Shown: positions 9,083-19,241, numbered from the stretch's first letter. The stretch: DNA of 64,000 nucleotides from Hymenobacter radiodurans (GCF_004355185.1 NZ_CP037922.1:4186001-4250000), one strand, 5' to 3'. The notes: generated by a model from the sequence alone, not told the origin. Made by a program: numbers and translations.

Positions 9083-9921
9083 AGCCACTTTCGTGAAGAC
9101 GGCGGAAACCCAATTATTCTTGGTGAGGTGCGATTGAAATACCAATTGATGTTTATTGGCTTCTTCCTCAATCAGCGCTAAATCTTCCTGGTAAAAACCG
9201 CTGAACAGAATAGGTGAGCCAGTGGGCAGCAGGGCCGCGTAGGCGTACATGTCTTCCAACAACACGTTGCGGTTGATATTGGCCAGAATCAGGTCAAACG
9301 GCGCTTCCCCTTCCAGCACTTCCACGCCCCCAAGCGGCATTCGATGTTGGTGCAGTGGTTTTCGGCGGCATTATCGGCAGCGTTTTCCACCGTCCAGGGT
9401 TCTACATCGACGGCCAGCACTTCGCGGGCGCCGAGCTGAGCCGCCATGATGGCCAGAATGCCCGTGCCGCAACCCATATCCAGCACGCGCTTGCCGGCAT
9501 GATCGACGCCTAGCTGGTTCTCAATCATCAGGGCGGTGGTTTCGTGGTGGCCGGTGCCGAAAGACATGCGCGGCATGATTACGATGTCGTACTCAATCGG
9601 CTCGGGCTTAGGGTGAAACGGCGCCCGCACTGATACTTTATCGGCAATAACAAGGGGCTGAAAATTCTTCTCCCACTCGGCGTTCCAGTTTTGGCGCGTG
9701 ATGATGCGGTGACTATAGTCGAGCGTGCCGATGCCCGAGTAGCGGGCCATTACCTCAGCTACGGCATCAGGGTTGAAATCGCCCTCGCCGATGTAGGCGC
9801 AAAAGCCCTCGTCGTGGTCTTCAAAGGTATCGTAGCCCACTTCGGCCAACTCAGCTACCAGAATATCGGCCAACTCGCGCGGGGCCAGCACGCGCACTTC
9901 CACAAAATCCATAAGGGGCAC
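9080..9921 (-). CDS. prmA: Ribosomal protein L11 methyltransferase PrmA, frame broken at a G5 tract
   Basis: PrmA trimethylates ribosomal protein L11 with S-adenosylmethionine. After repair it has 280 residues. The N-terminal substrate domain (MDFVEVRVLAPRELADILVA) is followed by RMSFGTGHHETTALMIENQL and the SAM-binding motif VLDMGCGTGILAIMAAQLGA. At 9327-9331 one missing base sends the frame into GAWKCWKGKRR; with it restored the sequence reads CRLGGVEVLEGEAPFDLILA, including the family DLILANI motif, and ends at 9080. Loss of the C-terminal catalytic part in a single-copy housekeeping gene is unlikely, which supports a sequence error. Confidence 0.9.
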
Positions 9922-10027
9922 AAAAGAAAAGTCAGAAACGAAAATGCCGCCCTGAGACGGGCGGCAAAGTTCGCAGGAAAAACTCAGCTATAATACATTG
10001 GCTTTAAAGCCGTCGTTGCTCGTTGCG

Positions 10028-11391
10028 TTAAGCGCCGATGCTACGCCATAGCTGGCGGCGCAGGTCGCCATCGTTGCGCCGAACTCGATTGATCAATAGC
10101 CAAACAGACGCCATCAGCACGACAACGATGGCCACGCGCACCCACCACCACGGCATAAACCACAATCCGACCATCAGCAGCACAGAAGCTGTGCTCATGA
10201 GCTGCGAGGTGTTGTTGCGCATCGCGCTCAGTTCCTTCACCTTCTTCACTGGCTTAGCGTGATAGAAGCTGGCCCACAACCCGACACTTAGTAACGCACC
10301 TACGCTCAGCGGCAGCAGCCACAGCAGGTGCCAGATACTGGACGGGAAAAAAATCAGCAACAGCACAGCGGATATAACACAATCGGTCAGCACGACGGGT
10401 ACTACTAATCGGAAGTAGAGCTTAAGTATGCGCGGCGTCAGGCCAACTCGCTGGATTTCGTTGGCTACGATCGGCATGAGGTAGCCAAAGAGGTTATTGT
10501 TGATATAGGTGAAGGTTAGCAGAGGCAAGAACGCCACATAAAATATCCCGTTCGTCCGCATCGTGCCGTCGGCTTTTATCAGCTCCATTATGGTGCAGAT
10601 GCTCATTAGCACGAGTTTGAACAGTAGGCTTACCAGCAGTGGCACCCACACTTTCAACACGTAGGCTTTGCTCTCAGGCGCTAAGCGAGCCAATAGGCGG
10701 ATGGCACCATCGGGCGCGCCAGTTATCAGATGGCGACCGTTGAAAAAGCCCCCAGCCACCACAGCTGCACGCCCCACAGCACCCACGGCAACAGGGCCAT
10801 TAGTACTCCTAGCATTGCGTGGTAAGGGGCATTAGGCAGAGCTAGCCACACGCCAGCCACCGCCAGACTGAGCAGATGCAACACTACCACCGGGTGGCGC
10901 CAGCGCCCCAACGACAACAGCAAGCGCAGGTTGAAGCTGGCCGCCGTGGCGCTCAGAATCAGCAACAAGCTGAACCCAATTTCCAGGCGCAACCGCTGGG
11001 CTATGGCTAGGGCTAGCAGCAGTCCGAATAGCAGGGCAACCCGGCGCAGAGAAATGAAATCGAGCAGAAACGCCGTTATCAGATTCAGCCTGTCGGATAC
11101 GGGAAAATGCTCAGGCAAGGGCCGCTGTACCGCCCGAAAGGAGGGCATAAAATCTACCAATAAGGTAGAGACAAACAGAACGCTATTCAGCCCCAGCAGA
11201 AATCCTTGTAAGGTGGCGGGCTTCATCTCGCTGTTGCAAATTGCCCCCAAAAAGCCCCCATACAATAAACCTGCCCCCAGCAGGAGCATACTTACGGCCC
11301 GCTCCTCGCCCGCGGCGGGCCAGACTACCGCCCGCAGACGACGCCTTATTAGGTAGGGTAGAAAATGGCCTAGCGTTGGTTGGTCAGCCAT
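10028..11391 (-). CDS. ABC transporter membrane protein, frame broken at a G5 tract
   Basis: A 454-residue polytopic protein after repair. The ATG at 11391 (MADQPTLGHFLPYLIRRRLR) is chosen over upstream options because it overlaps the end of the ABC ATPase gene by 22 bp; the sequence further upstream in this frame is just the ATPase gene read out of frame. Several hydrophobic segments are visible, such as AVSMLLLGAGLLYGGFLGAI, ALLFGLLLALAI and VALLIFF-type stretches. At 10749-10753 a missing base ends the frame early (LGAFSTVAI); one more G gives WWLGGFFNGRHLITGAP and continues to 10028. The pair with the ATPase suggests an exporter of unknown substrate. Confidence 0.75.
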
Positions 11392-12131
11392 GTCAGATCC
11401 TGGGTGGAGGCGGTAGTGGGTTGGAGCAGCTGGAGCAGCGCGTCGTTGAGGTAGGCTTGCTGCCCTTGTAGAAAGTCCGCCATCGTGCCCCAATATTTCA
11501 CTTCGCTCTCGTCCAGAATAAGCAAATGCGTGGCGACCTTCTCGATGTGCGTCAGGTTGTGCGACGATACAAACGTGATGGCCTGCGGCCGGTAGCTGTT
11601 CAGCAAGTCGAGCATGCGCTCGACGGAAAACACATCGAGGCCATTGAAGGGCTCGTCGAGAATAAGCAGCTCGGGACGATGTAGCAGGCAAGAGGCCACG
11701 GCGACCTTCTGCTTCATGCCCGTCGAAAAGGAACTGAGTCGCTTGGTGCGCACGGTGTCGTAGTCTTCCAGCAAGTGCGCTAGCAGGCTTTCGATGCGCG
11801 TCATGGCGTCGGGCAACTCGTAAATGCGCGCCACGAATTGCAGGTACTCGATGGGCGTAAGCTCCTCCACTAAGTATCCTTGGTTGATGAGCGCACCCAT
11901 GCGCCGCTTCACTGACATCGGGAAGGTTTCGCCCAGCGCCACGCCATCCAGCAACAGCTCGCCGCTACTAGGCAACAGCCCATTGGTGAGCAGGTTGAAC
12001 AGCGTGCTTTTGCCCGCTCCGTTGCGCCCTAGCACACCGACACAGCAGCCCGTTTGCGCGGCGAAGGAAATATCGTGCAGGACCTTTTTCGGCCCAAATG
12101 ATTTGGTAATACGGCGTAATTCTAGCTCCAT
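11370..12131 (-). CDS. ABC transporter ATP-binding protein
   Basis: A 253-residue nucleotide-binding subunit. Walker A is GRNGAGKST, the signature is SFSTGMKQKVAVA (a variant of LSGGQ), Walker B is LLILDEPFNGLD, and the switch His is in VSSHNLTHIEKV. The start MELELRRITKSFGPKKVL is standard. It resembles DrrA/NatA-type exporter ATPases. The downstream gene overlaps its 3' end and encodes the membrane partner. Confidence 0.92.
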   Translation of the reverse strand: MELELRRITKSFGPKKVLHDISFAAQTGCCVGVLGRNGAGKSTLFNLLTNGLLPSSGELLLDGVALGETFPMSVKRRMGALINQGYLVEELTPIEYLQFVARIYELPDAMTRIESLLAHLLEDYDTVRTKRLSSFSTGMKQKVAVASCLLHRPELLILDEPFNGLDVFSVERMLDLLNSYRPQAITFVSSHNLTHIEKVATHLLILDESEVKYWGTMADFLQGQQAYLNDALLQLLQPTTASTQDLTWLTNQR

Positions 12132-12231
12132 TTATCAAGAAGTATATTCGTAGGTAATCACGGCCTACTCAGGGAAGAATATTGCAGACAAGGTACCATA
12201 AAGTGCGTGGCCGACCCCTACCCTAGCGCAC

Positions 12232-12271
12232 AAAAAATGGCGCCCACCCAACATAAATTGGGTGGGCGCCA
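12232..12271 (-). terminator. Intrinsic terminator after the DUF6150-like gene
   Basis: On the minus strand a perfect 14-bp stem TGGCGCCCACCCAA / TTGGGTGGGCGCCA with a 6-base loop is followed by TTTTTT, 30 bp downstream of the stop at 12302. Confidence 0.85.
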
Positions 12272-12301
12272 GGCTTACTACGATGGTGCGGTAGTGGGTG
12301 C

Positions 12302-12694
12302 TTACTGCTTGCGGCAGCCGGCGTACGAGCGCACATCGGTATAATGAATGCTGAAGTCAGCTAGGTTGCGGTTGTCGGTTACGAAGAGCGCGTAATCGGC
12401 AAAGTCGCGGGCCATAGTGAAGTACCAGAAGCCAGCTTTATCGGCGAAGAGCTTATTCGATTCCTTGAATATCAACACATCGGCAAAGGCTTCTTCGGGC
12501 TCCAGATACACCGTGGCAAAGCAGTAGCTGCGGCGCCGCGGGTCGGTTTCGAGGTAGATGCTGCCGTAGATGCGGCACGGCTCGATGGACAGAGCCGAAC
12601 TGGGGGGCAACATGGGCGTCGGAGCCGGCTGGGGGGCAAAATTGCTTCCCCAGCCCAAGGTTAGCCAACCCACGAGCAGCAGAGTAAACGTCAT
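12302..12694 (-). CDS. Small exported protein, DUF6150-like
   Basis: A 130-residue protein with N-terminal hydrophobic segment MTFTLLLVGWLTLGWG and a Pro-rich linker (NFAPQPAPTPMLPPSS). The globular part has CRIYGSIYLETDPRRRSYCF and YLEPEEAFADVLIFKESNKL, which I associate with the DUF6150 family found mostly in Cytophagales; this is from memory and no function is known. Cysteines near each end (CRIYG and AGCRKQ) could form a disulfide after export. It stands alone with its own terminator. Confidence 0.65.
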   Translation of the reverse strand: MTFTLLLVGWLTLGWGSNFAPQPAPTPMLPPSSALSIEPCRIYGSIYLETDPRRRSYCFATVYLEPEEAFADVLIFKESNKLFADKAGFWYFTMARDFADYALFVTDNRNLADFSIHYTDVRSYAGCRKQ

Positions 12695-12772
12695 GATTTC
12701 TTAGTAAGGATACACCTGCTTGCCAGACAAACTTGTCGCCACGTTTGGTTCGCTGAACTCAGCGGTTAGCAC

Positions 12773-13534
12773 CTAAAAGGACTTGATAATTTCGGTGAAG
12801 TCGCGCGACTTGAGCGATGCGCCCCCAATGAGGCCGCCGTCGACATCGGGCTGGGCGAATAGCTCGCGGGCATTTTGGGCGTTGGCCGAGCCACCGTAGA
12901 GAATAGTAGTATCGAGGGCCGCTTTGGCGTCGTAGGCGCGGGCAATCTGCTCGCGGATAAAGGCGTGCACTTCCTGGGCCTGCTGGCTAGTGGCAGTTTT
13001 GCCCGTACCGATGGCCCAAATGGGTTCGTAGGCAATTACGACCTGCTCAAACTCCTCATTGGACAAGTGAAAAAGGCCATTCTGGAGCTGCTTGCCAATA
13101 AAGTCGTTGGTCTCGTTCATTTCGCGCGTATCCAGGCTTTCGCCCACGCAGAAGATGGGCTTGAGGCCGGCGGCCAGCGCGGCTTTCAGCTTCTGGCTCA
13201 GCAGTTCATCATCTTCCCGGAAATACTGTCGCCGCTCGGAGTGACCCAGAATCACGTATTCGCAGCCTACGGAAGCCAGCATTTTGGCCGACACTTCGCC
13301 GGTATACGCACCGCTTTCCTTCTGGTGGCAGTTTTGGGCGCCGAGGTGAAAATTGCTGGCCGGCGGCAATTGACGGCCAATGGCCGACAGAAAAGGCGCT
13401 GGGGGGCAAATCACGATTTCGACGTCGGCGGTAGTCTCATCGGCTACCATGTTCGTGATTTCTGATACCAGAGCCAGACCGTCTTGGTAGGTCATGTTCA
13501 TTTTCCAGTTGCCGGCAACGAGGTTTTGACGCAT
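12773..13534 (-). CDS. tpiA: Triosephosphate isomerase
   Basis: Interconverts dihydroxyacetone phosphate and glyceraldehyde 3-phosphate in glycolysis and gluconeogenesis. The start at 13534 (MRQNLVAGNWKMNMTYQDGL) places the Asn-Lys pair of the active site (NWKMN) at residues 9-13. Catalytic His lies in ILGHSERRQYF, catalytic Glu in AYEPIWAIGTGKTA, and the phosphate loop in ILYGGSANAQNA. The length of 253 residues is normal for the family. Cytoplasmic. Confidence 0.97.
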   Translation of the reverse strand: MRQNLVAGNWKMNMTYQDGLALVSEITNMVADETTADVEIVICPPAPFLSAIGRQLPPASNFHLGAQNCHQKESGAYTGEVSAKMLASVGCEYVILGHSERRQYFREDDELLSQKLKAALAAGLKPIFCVGESLDTREMNETNDFIGKQLQNGLFHLSNEEFEQVVIAYEPIWAIGTGKTATSQQAQEVHAFIREQIARAYDAKAALDTTILYGGSANAQNARELFAQPDVDGGLIGGASLKSRDFTEIIKSF

Positions 13535-13615
13535 AAGCGGGAGAGAGTTGATGGAGAATATGGGTGGAGCCTGCAAGTTAGGCGGAGTATCGGCATTGGC
13601 TACCGATGTTGGCGG

Positions 13616-14398
13616 CTAAGCTCGGCTTCGGGACAGAAAAAAGCCCCCCACCCCCACTAGCACTGCCCCGATAAGCGCCGCCCAACCCAGCTCAGGGTAG
13701 TCGGTGCGTTGCGCCACCCAAATGGCCACCAAAGCCCATGCTAACACCAGCGGATACACCATTTCCTGAAAAGCCCGGCTTATAATAAGCCCTAGCGCCA
13801 CGACAATAGCCAGCAGCCCAAACGCCAGCAGCACAGATACATTCAGCGCCGACTGTACGCCCATATCGCGCAAACCCAGCGTGATATTGATCACCGAAGC
13901 CACCGAAATCCAGCCCAGGTACAAGGCAAAAGGCACACTTACCCAGGCCGATGCCTCGCCAGCCAACACCTGCCGCCGTGCCCGGCCATACACGATGATT
14001 AGCGCAAGCAGAATCACAAGCATGGTAAGCACACTAAGTTCAATCAGTTCGTAGGCAAACAGCGCCACCCAGGCCGCCGTAGCCACGCTAGCCATAGTGA
14101 GCGGCACGGCTATGGTATCGGGCAGGGCGTTGTGGCGCTGAGCAGGTAGCAGCTGCCACACCGCGTAAATGGTTAGGGCCAGAAAAATTGCCCCCCAAAT
14201 GCTGAATGCGTAGCCCGCAGGCGTAATCAGGGTAGGATACTGAGCCGAGACCGCGCCCATGGTTTGCCCATTGAAGGGATAGGCTTGGCTGTAATAGTTC
14301 AGGCCGATATTACCCAGAATACTCAGAGCCGCCAGCCAGCGCCAAACGCGTGCAGCCGTAACGGGCACTCCCGAATCGAAAGTAGCAGTAGTTGTCAT
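13616..14398 (-). CDS. TspO/MBR-like integral membrane protein
   Basis: A 260-residue protein with about seven or eight hydrophobic segments. The segment NYYSQAYPFNGQTMGAVSAQ, then PTLITPAGYAFSIWGAIFLA, matches the N-terminal half of TspO-like 'tryptophan-rich sensory' proteins that are longer than the classic 5-helix TspO. Typical TspO proteins bind tetrapyrroles; that this one does is not shown by the sequence. It lies 81 bp downstream of tpiA on the same strand. Confidence 0.7.
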   Translation of the reverse strand: MTTTATFDSGVPVTAARVWRWLAALSILGNIGLNYYSQAYPFNGQTMGAVSAQYPTLITPAGYAFSIWGAIFLALTIYAVWQLLPAQRHNALPDTIAVPLTMASVATAAWVALFAYELIELSVLTMLVILLALIIVYGRARRQVLAGEASAWVSVPFALYLGWISVASVINITLGLRDMGVQSALNVSVLLAFGLLAIVVALGLIISRAFQEMVYPLVLAWALVAIWVAQRTDYPELGWAALIGAVLVGVGGFFLSRSRA

Positions 14399-14722
14399 GA
14401 ATAGCAGTTGAGGTTGTGTGGTTGTGTAATCTTACGAATGCACTACTGTATCTGTTGGGTACGCAGATGATGGCAGTATGCTAATTACAGAAACATCGGA
14501 CTTTTTGCCTAAGCACTAGTATTGGGCAGATGATATATAACAGCAAGATGAATTGATGTTCTAGCAGCTTTCTTTTGGTTGCTTACAACGGCTAACAGCC
14601 TGAAAGAGTAGAATAGGCTGATTATAGACTTGCAGCGCAGAGCTTTGCGGATAATGTATATCGGCTGACTGCCGAAACTTTAGTAGCTTGACTTAACCTG
14701 ACCTGATTTTACATCTCATCAA
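14399..14722. other. Divergent intergenic region, no gene seen
   Basis: This 324-bp AT-richer gap lies between the divergent TspO-like and DUF1080 genes, so it should hold both promoters. I find no strong TAnnTTTG box, no AAACGTTT palindrome, and no convincing ORF or RNA structure. Confidence 0.5.
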
Positions 14723-16113
14723 ATGAGCCCTTTGAAAACCAAACGATTCTTACTTGCCTACCTGACCCTGGCAGCGCTGGCTTTCGGCCAGCCCCAGCAA
14801 GCGGCGGCTAGCACGGCCGAGGAGTGGCAGAACCTTTTCGATGGCAAGACCCTAAAGGGCTGGAAGCGCCTGGCGGGCACGGCCGACTACAAAGTGGAAA
14901 ACGGTGCTATTGTGGGCACGACCGTGATGAACTCGGGCAACACGTTTTTGGTCACGGAGAAAGAGTACGGCGACTTTCAGCTGGAGCTTGATCTGATGAT
15001 TGAAAGCACGGTGAGCAATTCCGGCGTGCAAACTCGCAGCCACTTCAACACGCCGGGCTTCGAGAATAAAGTCTATGGTCGACAAGTGGAGGTCGATCCG
15101 TCGGCGCGGAGCTGGTCGGGGGCATTTACGACGAGGCGCGCCGGCAATGGCTTTATCCGCTGGATTTGCACCCCCAGGCCAAGCCGCTTTTCAAGGTGGG
15201 CCAGTACAACCACATCAAAGTGGAGTGCATCGGCAACGAGATGAAAACCTGGATCAACGATAAGCCCGTGGCTTACGTGGTGGACCCCGTTGATCCAAAA
15301 GGCTTCATTGGGCTGCAAGTGCACGGCATTACTACCAAAGAGCAGGAAGGCAAAAAGGTCTACTTCAAAAACATCAAAATCAAGACGACTAACCTGAAGC
15401 CCAGCGCTTTCCCCGCCGACATTTACGTTGTCAACTTCGTACCTAACTACCTGACGGATTACGAAAAGCAGCACGGCTGGAAGCTACTCTTTGATGGCAA
15501 AAACCCGTCGAGCTGGCGCAGCGCCAAGGCTGCGACGTTCCCGGCCCAAGGCTGGAAAACCACCGATGGCACCCTCACCGTGCTATCTTCTGAAGGCAAA
15601 GAGGCAGCAAACGGCGGCGACATCGTTACCAAAGAGCAGTACAAAGCCTTCGACTTATCCTTTGAGTTTAAACTGTCGCCGGGAGCCAATAGCGGCGTGA
15701 AATACTTCGTGACCCTCGACGAAAAGACCCAAGGTTCTGCTATCGGCTTAGAGTACCAAGTGCTCGACGATGCGCTGCACCCCGACGCCAAGCTTGGCCG
15801 CGACGGCAACCGCACCCTAGCCTCACTCTATGACCTGAAGAAAGCCGACAAGAACCCCCGCTTTATTCACCCCATCGGGGAGTGGAATGTGGGCCGCATA
15901 ATCGTGTATCCGGATAACCGGGTGGAGCATTATCTGAATGGGGCGAAAGTGCTGGAATACGTGCGCGGTTCCCAGGAATTCCGGGATTTAGTGGCTCAGA
16001 GCAAGTACAAGGTGTGGCCAAATTTCGGTGAGGCGGCGGCTGGTCACATTCTCTTGCAGGACCACGGCAATCTGGTTTCCTTCCGCAGTATCAAGATCAA
16101 AGAGCTGAAGTAG
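14723..16113 (+). CDS. Secreted tandem DUF1080 (3-keto-disaccharide hydrolase) protein, frame broken at a G5 tract
   Basis: After repair a 463-residue protein with a signal peptide (TKRFLLAYLTLAALAFGQPQ) and two DUF1080 jelly-roll domains. The first starts EEWQNLFDGKTLKGWKRLAG (residues 33-230), the second HGWKLLFDGKNPSSWRSAKA (about 250-463). At 15118-15122 one more G converts WSGAFTTRRAG into [20 protein letters not shown], then HPQAKPLFKVGQYNH, typical of the domain. DUF1080 proteins cleave 3-keto-glucosides or disaccharides by elimination or hydration. The next gene encodes a Gfo/Idh/MocA enzyme that could make such 3-keto sugars, so the two probably act together outside the cytoplasm. 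Confidence 0.88.
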
Positions 16114-16148
16114 TTGCCTCTGCTCCCACCCTAACCAAGAAGATTCCC

Positions 16149-17504
16149 ATGTCTACCGAACGTCGTCAGTTTATCAAGCAAACGGCCTTAGCCAGCGCTG
16201 GGGTGCTTTTTTCGCAGGTTAGCTGGTCGGCCAGCAGCTATAAGCGCATCATTGGGGCGAATGACCGGGTGCGCGTGGGCGTGGTGGGTTTTTCCGACCG
16301 ACATAAGCAGTCGCACATGCCCTGCTTTATGAACCATTACAAGGAGCTAAACTTCGATGTGGTGGCCGTGTCGGACATTTGGAAGCAGCGGCGGGAAGAA
16401 GGCGCGGCCGCCTGGAAAGAAAAGCTGGGCCACGACGTAGCAGCCTACCGCAACAACGAGGAGATGTACAGCAAGAAGGCCGTGGACGCCGTGTTTATCG
16501 GCACCGCCGATTTTCAGCACGCGCTGCACGCCATTGAGGCCGTAAAAGCCGGCTGCGATGCCTACGTGGAAAAGCCCTTCGCCGAAACCATGGCCGACAA
16601 CCGGGCCGCGCTGAAAGCCATCAAAGCCTCCGACCGCATTATCCAGATTGGCTCCCAGCGCCGTAGCGGCAGCAATTACCACGCGGCCGAAGCCTTTATT
16701 AAGTCGGGCAAGTTTGGGCCGATTACAATGGTGGAGCTTACCTGGAACGTGAACCAGCCCGGCCGCTGGCGCCGCCCGGCGTTGGTAGCTCAGCTCAAGG
16801 AATCTGACGTGGATTGGAAGCGGTTTCTGATGAACCGACCCGCTGAGGCTTTCGACCCACGCAAATACTTGGAATACCGTCTGTTCTGGCCTTATTCCTC
16901 GGGCTTGCCCGGCCAATGGATGAGCCACCAGATTGATACTGTGCATTGGTTTACCGGCCTGCCCCACCCGCGCAGCGTGGTAGCCAACGGCGGCATTTAT
17001 ATGTGGAAAGACGGTCGCCGCAACTGGGATACCATGACGGCTGTGTTCGACTATGGCCCGCTCAATGACCCGTCTACCGGCTTCCAGGTAACATTTGGCT
17101 CCCGTATGCACAACGGCGATGAGCGCCCCGCCGAGATTTATTATTCCAATGGCGGCGAGCTCAACCTGATTACCAACCAAGTGTCGCCCCGCGGCGGCCT
17201 GACCAAGAAGTTTGCTGAAGCCATGCAGCTCCAGGCCAATCTGCTGCCGGAAATGAGCTTAGCCGCGGCCGAAGCGGTGGTAGCATCGGCCAACACTGGG
17301 GGCGATACGCTGACCTCCAACCACGTCCGCAACTGGATGGAGAGCGTACGCAGCCGCAAAGCGCCGCACGCGCCCGTGGAGGCCGGTTACAGCCACTCCA
17401 TTGCCAACATCATGACCACGGCCGCCGCGCACACGGGTATGAAGGCCACGTTTGATGAGAAAACCCAGGAAGTGATGGTGGGGGGCAAAGTGTTCACGCT
17501 ATAG
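16149..17504 (+). CDS. Gfo/Idh/MocA family oxidoreductase with Tat signal
   Basis: A 451-residue NAD(P)-dependent oxidoreductase. The N-terminus STERRQFIKQTALASAGVLF has the twin-arginine motif RRQFIK, so the folded, cofactor-loaded enzyme is exported. The Rossmann part is VRVGVVGFSDRHKQSHMPCF (a variant of GxGxxG), the cofactor/catalytic EKP motif is in DAYVEKPFAETMADNRAALK, and IGSQRRSGSNYHAAEAF follows. These proteins oxidise or reduce sugar hydroxyls, in several characterised cases at C3. Only 35 bp separates it from the DUF1080 gene and 9 bp from the VOC gene, so an operon is very likely. Confidence 0.92.
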   Translation: MSTERRQFIKQTALASAGVLFSQVSWSASSYKRIIGANDRVRVGVVGFSDRHKQSHMPCFMNHYKELNFDVVAVSDIWKQRREEGAAAWKEKLGHDVAAYRNNEEMYSKKAVDAVFIGTADFQHALHAIEAVKAGCDAYVEKPFAETMADNRAALKAIKASDRIIQIGSQRRSGSNYHAAEAFIKSGKFGPITMVELTWNVNQPGRWRRPALVAQLKESDVDWKRFLMNRPAEAFDPRKYLEYRLFWPYSSGLPGQWMSHQIDTVHWFTGLPHPRSVVANGGIYMWKDGRRNWDTMTAVFDYGPLNDPSTGFQVTFGSRMHNGDERPAEIYYSNGGELNLITNQVSPRGGLTKKFAEAMQLQANLLPEMSLAAAEAVVASANTGGDTLTSNHVRNWMESVRSRKAPHAPVEAGYSHSIANIMTTAAAHTGMKATFDEKTQEVMVGGKVFTL

Positions 17505-17513
17505 CACTACCTG

Positions 17514-17969
17514 ATGAAAAACGTCTTTTTTCTGGCTTTCCTACTTGCCCTATTTGCCCCCCAGCGGGTCGTGGCCCAAGCAAATAAAACCGATGGTCCG
17601 CATTTCAATCACGCAGCGCTCTGCGTGCGCGACTTACAGAAAAGCGTGACTTTTTACCGCGACGCTCTCCAGCTGAAAGAAATTGCGAACCCCTTCAATG
17701 ACGGCGCGCACGCTTGGTTTAGCATTGGGCCGGCGCTTCAGCTCCACATTATTCAGCGGGGCTGCGCGCCCGTCACAGCTAAGGATACGCATCTGTGCTT
17801 TAGTGTGAGTTCGCTCAGCAACTTTATCGCGCAGCTAGAAAAGCAAAAAGTGGCGTACACCAACCTAAAGGGCGACGGTAAAACACCGACTACCAGAATA
17901 GATGGCGTAAAGCAAATTTACCTGCAGGACCCCGACGGCTATTGGATCGAAATCAACGACGCCAAATAA
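17514..17969 (+). CDS. Exported VOC (glyoxalase/bleomycin-resistance fold) protein
   Basis: A 151-residue protein with signal peptide MKNVFFLAFLLALFAPQRVVAQ, unusual because most VOC proteins are cytoplasmic. The fold is shown by HFNHAALCVRDLQKSVTFYR and by IYLQDPDGYWIEINDAK, with candidate metal ligands His (FNHAAL), His (LHIIQ) and Glu (WIEIND). VOC proteins are metal-dependent isomerases, dioxygenases or epimerases. As last gene of the 3-keto-sugar-type operon it may act on the same sugar or on a dicarbonyl by-product; this is inference. Confidence 0.85.
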   Translation: MKNVFFLAFLLALFAPQRVVAQANKTDGPHFNHAALCVRDLQKSVTFYRDALQLKEIANPFNDGAHAWFSIGPALQLHIIQRGCAPVTAKDTHLCFSVSSLSNFIAQLEKQKVAYTNLKGDGKTPTTRIDGVKQIYLQDPDGYWIEINDAK

Positions 17970-18004
17970 GCTAAATTCTGTCGTCTGGGGGGCAAATTAC
18001 TTGC

Positions 18005-19021
18005 CTAGCAAGCTGTCGATTTGCGCTGAAATAGCTCCGACTTCAAGATGATACTTTGGCTGGGCAGAATGGCTTTTTTCTTCTCAATGGCGCGCAGCAG
18101 AATCTTGGCGGCTTCCTTGCCGATTTCGTAGGCCGGCTGAGTAATCGTGGTCAGGGCTGGGTCGAGCAGGGAGGCTACGCCCAGGTTGGAGAAACCGATG
18201 ATTTTAACGTCTTCCGGAATAGAGCGGCCCAGGTTTTTGCACGCCTGGTAGCTGCTGATAGCCAGGCGCTCGACGGAGGCAAAAACGCCATCTACCTCGG
18301 GGCGGCTGCGTAGCAGGTCCATTATCAGTTCGGTGTTGCGCTCGTCGCTGGCCTCGCCGTCCAGAATCAGGCTCTCGTCGAAGGGAATCGAGTGGTCGGC
18401 CAGCGCCGCCTGATAGCCTTGCATGCGCATGCGCCCAATGGACAAGTTGCCCGACACTGACATGTGGGCCACGTGGCGGCAGCCCGCTTCAATCAGGTGT
18501 TTGGTAGCTATATAGCCACTTTCGTAGTCGTTGGTGGTGACTTTGGCGGTGGCTACGGCGTCGCACACCCGGTCGAAAAACACAATGGCGGGCTTGCTGG
18601 CGTACAAGTGCTGCAAGTGGGCAAACTCCTGCGTTTCACTCGCCACCGACATTAGAATACCATCGACGCGGCCGCCGGTCAGGTACTGCGTAATAGCGAC
18701 TTCCCGCTCGTGATTTTCGTGGGTGAGATAGATAAGCACGTGGTAACCACTCTGGCGCGCGATTTCCTCTATTCCATTGATAGCCAGCGAGAAGAAATGA
18801 TTGGCAACCTCCGGAATAACGACTCCAATGGTCTTGCTGACGTTGCGGCGCAGGCTGCTGGCGTAGGCATTGGGTTGGTAGTTCAGCTCAGCGGCCAGCG
18901 CCTTTACCCGTTCTTTCGTTTGGGGCGATACCTCGTAGCTGTCCTGAAGCGCTCTGGAAACCGTGGCAATTGATAGGTTCAGTTCCTGCGCCAGCCGTTT
19001 CAAATTTACTTGACTCATCAA
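18005..19021 (-). CDS. LacI/GalR family transcriptional regulator
   Basis: A 338-residue repressor starting MMSQVNLKRLAQELNLSIAT; the second Met (19018) is an equally good start. The helix-turn-helix reads RLAQELNLSIATVSRALQDS, followed by LNYQPNAYASSLRRNVSK. The sensor domain shows TIGVVIPEVANHFFSLAING and DVKIIGFSNLGVASLLDPAL. It is transcribed away from SusC, with a 12-bp operator candidate in the shared upstream region, so it probably controls the susCD locus and itself. The inducer is likely a xylo-oligosaccharide or uronate product. Confidence 0.93.
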   Translation of the reverse strand: MMSQVNLKRLAQELNLSIATVSRALQDSYEVSPQTKERVKALAAELNYQPNAYASSLRRNVSKTIGVVIPEVANHFFSLAINGIEEIARQSGYHVLIYLTHENHEREVAITQYLTGGRVDGILMSVASETQEFAHLQHLYASKPAIVFFDRVCDAVATAKVTTNDYESGYIATKHLIEAGCRHVAHMSVSGNLSIGRMRMQGYQAALADHSIPFDESLILDGEASDERNTELIMDLLRSRPEVDGVFASVERLAISSYQACKNLGRSIPEDVKIIGFSNLGVASLLDPALTTITQPAYEIGKEAAKILLRAIEKKKAILPSQSIILKSELFQRKSTAC

Positions 19022-19241
19022 ACGCTTGAATGAAGCTGAAAATGGGTGAATATGGAGGTGAATGGAAAGGGTAATGGCTCAGCTGAGTAAAGCTAACGCA
19101 TTTTAAGCAATGGCAAATTATAGCGTAACGCGTAAAACAGGCACTGCCAGCACCCACGAATAGCATTATCACAACTCACTAATTCCTGGTGACTACGCCC
19201 TATTTCCATATGCGCCTGGCTATGTTCTCACCCAGGGAAAT

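Noticed and set aside
16347..17180. A 277-codon open frame opposite the Gfo/Idh/MocA gene
   Set aside because: Antisense shadow; the plus strand has Tat signal, Rossmann and EKP motifs.
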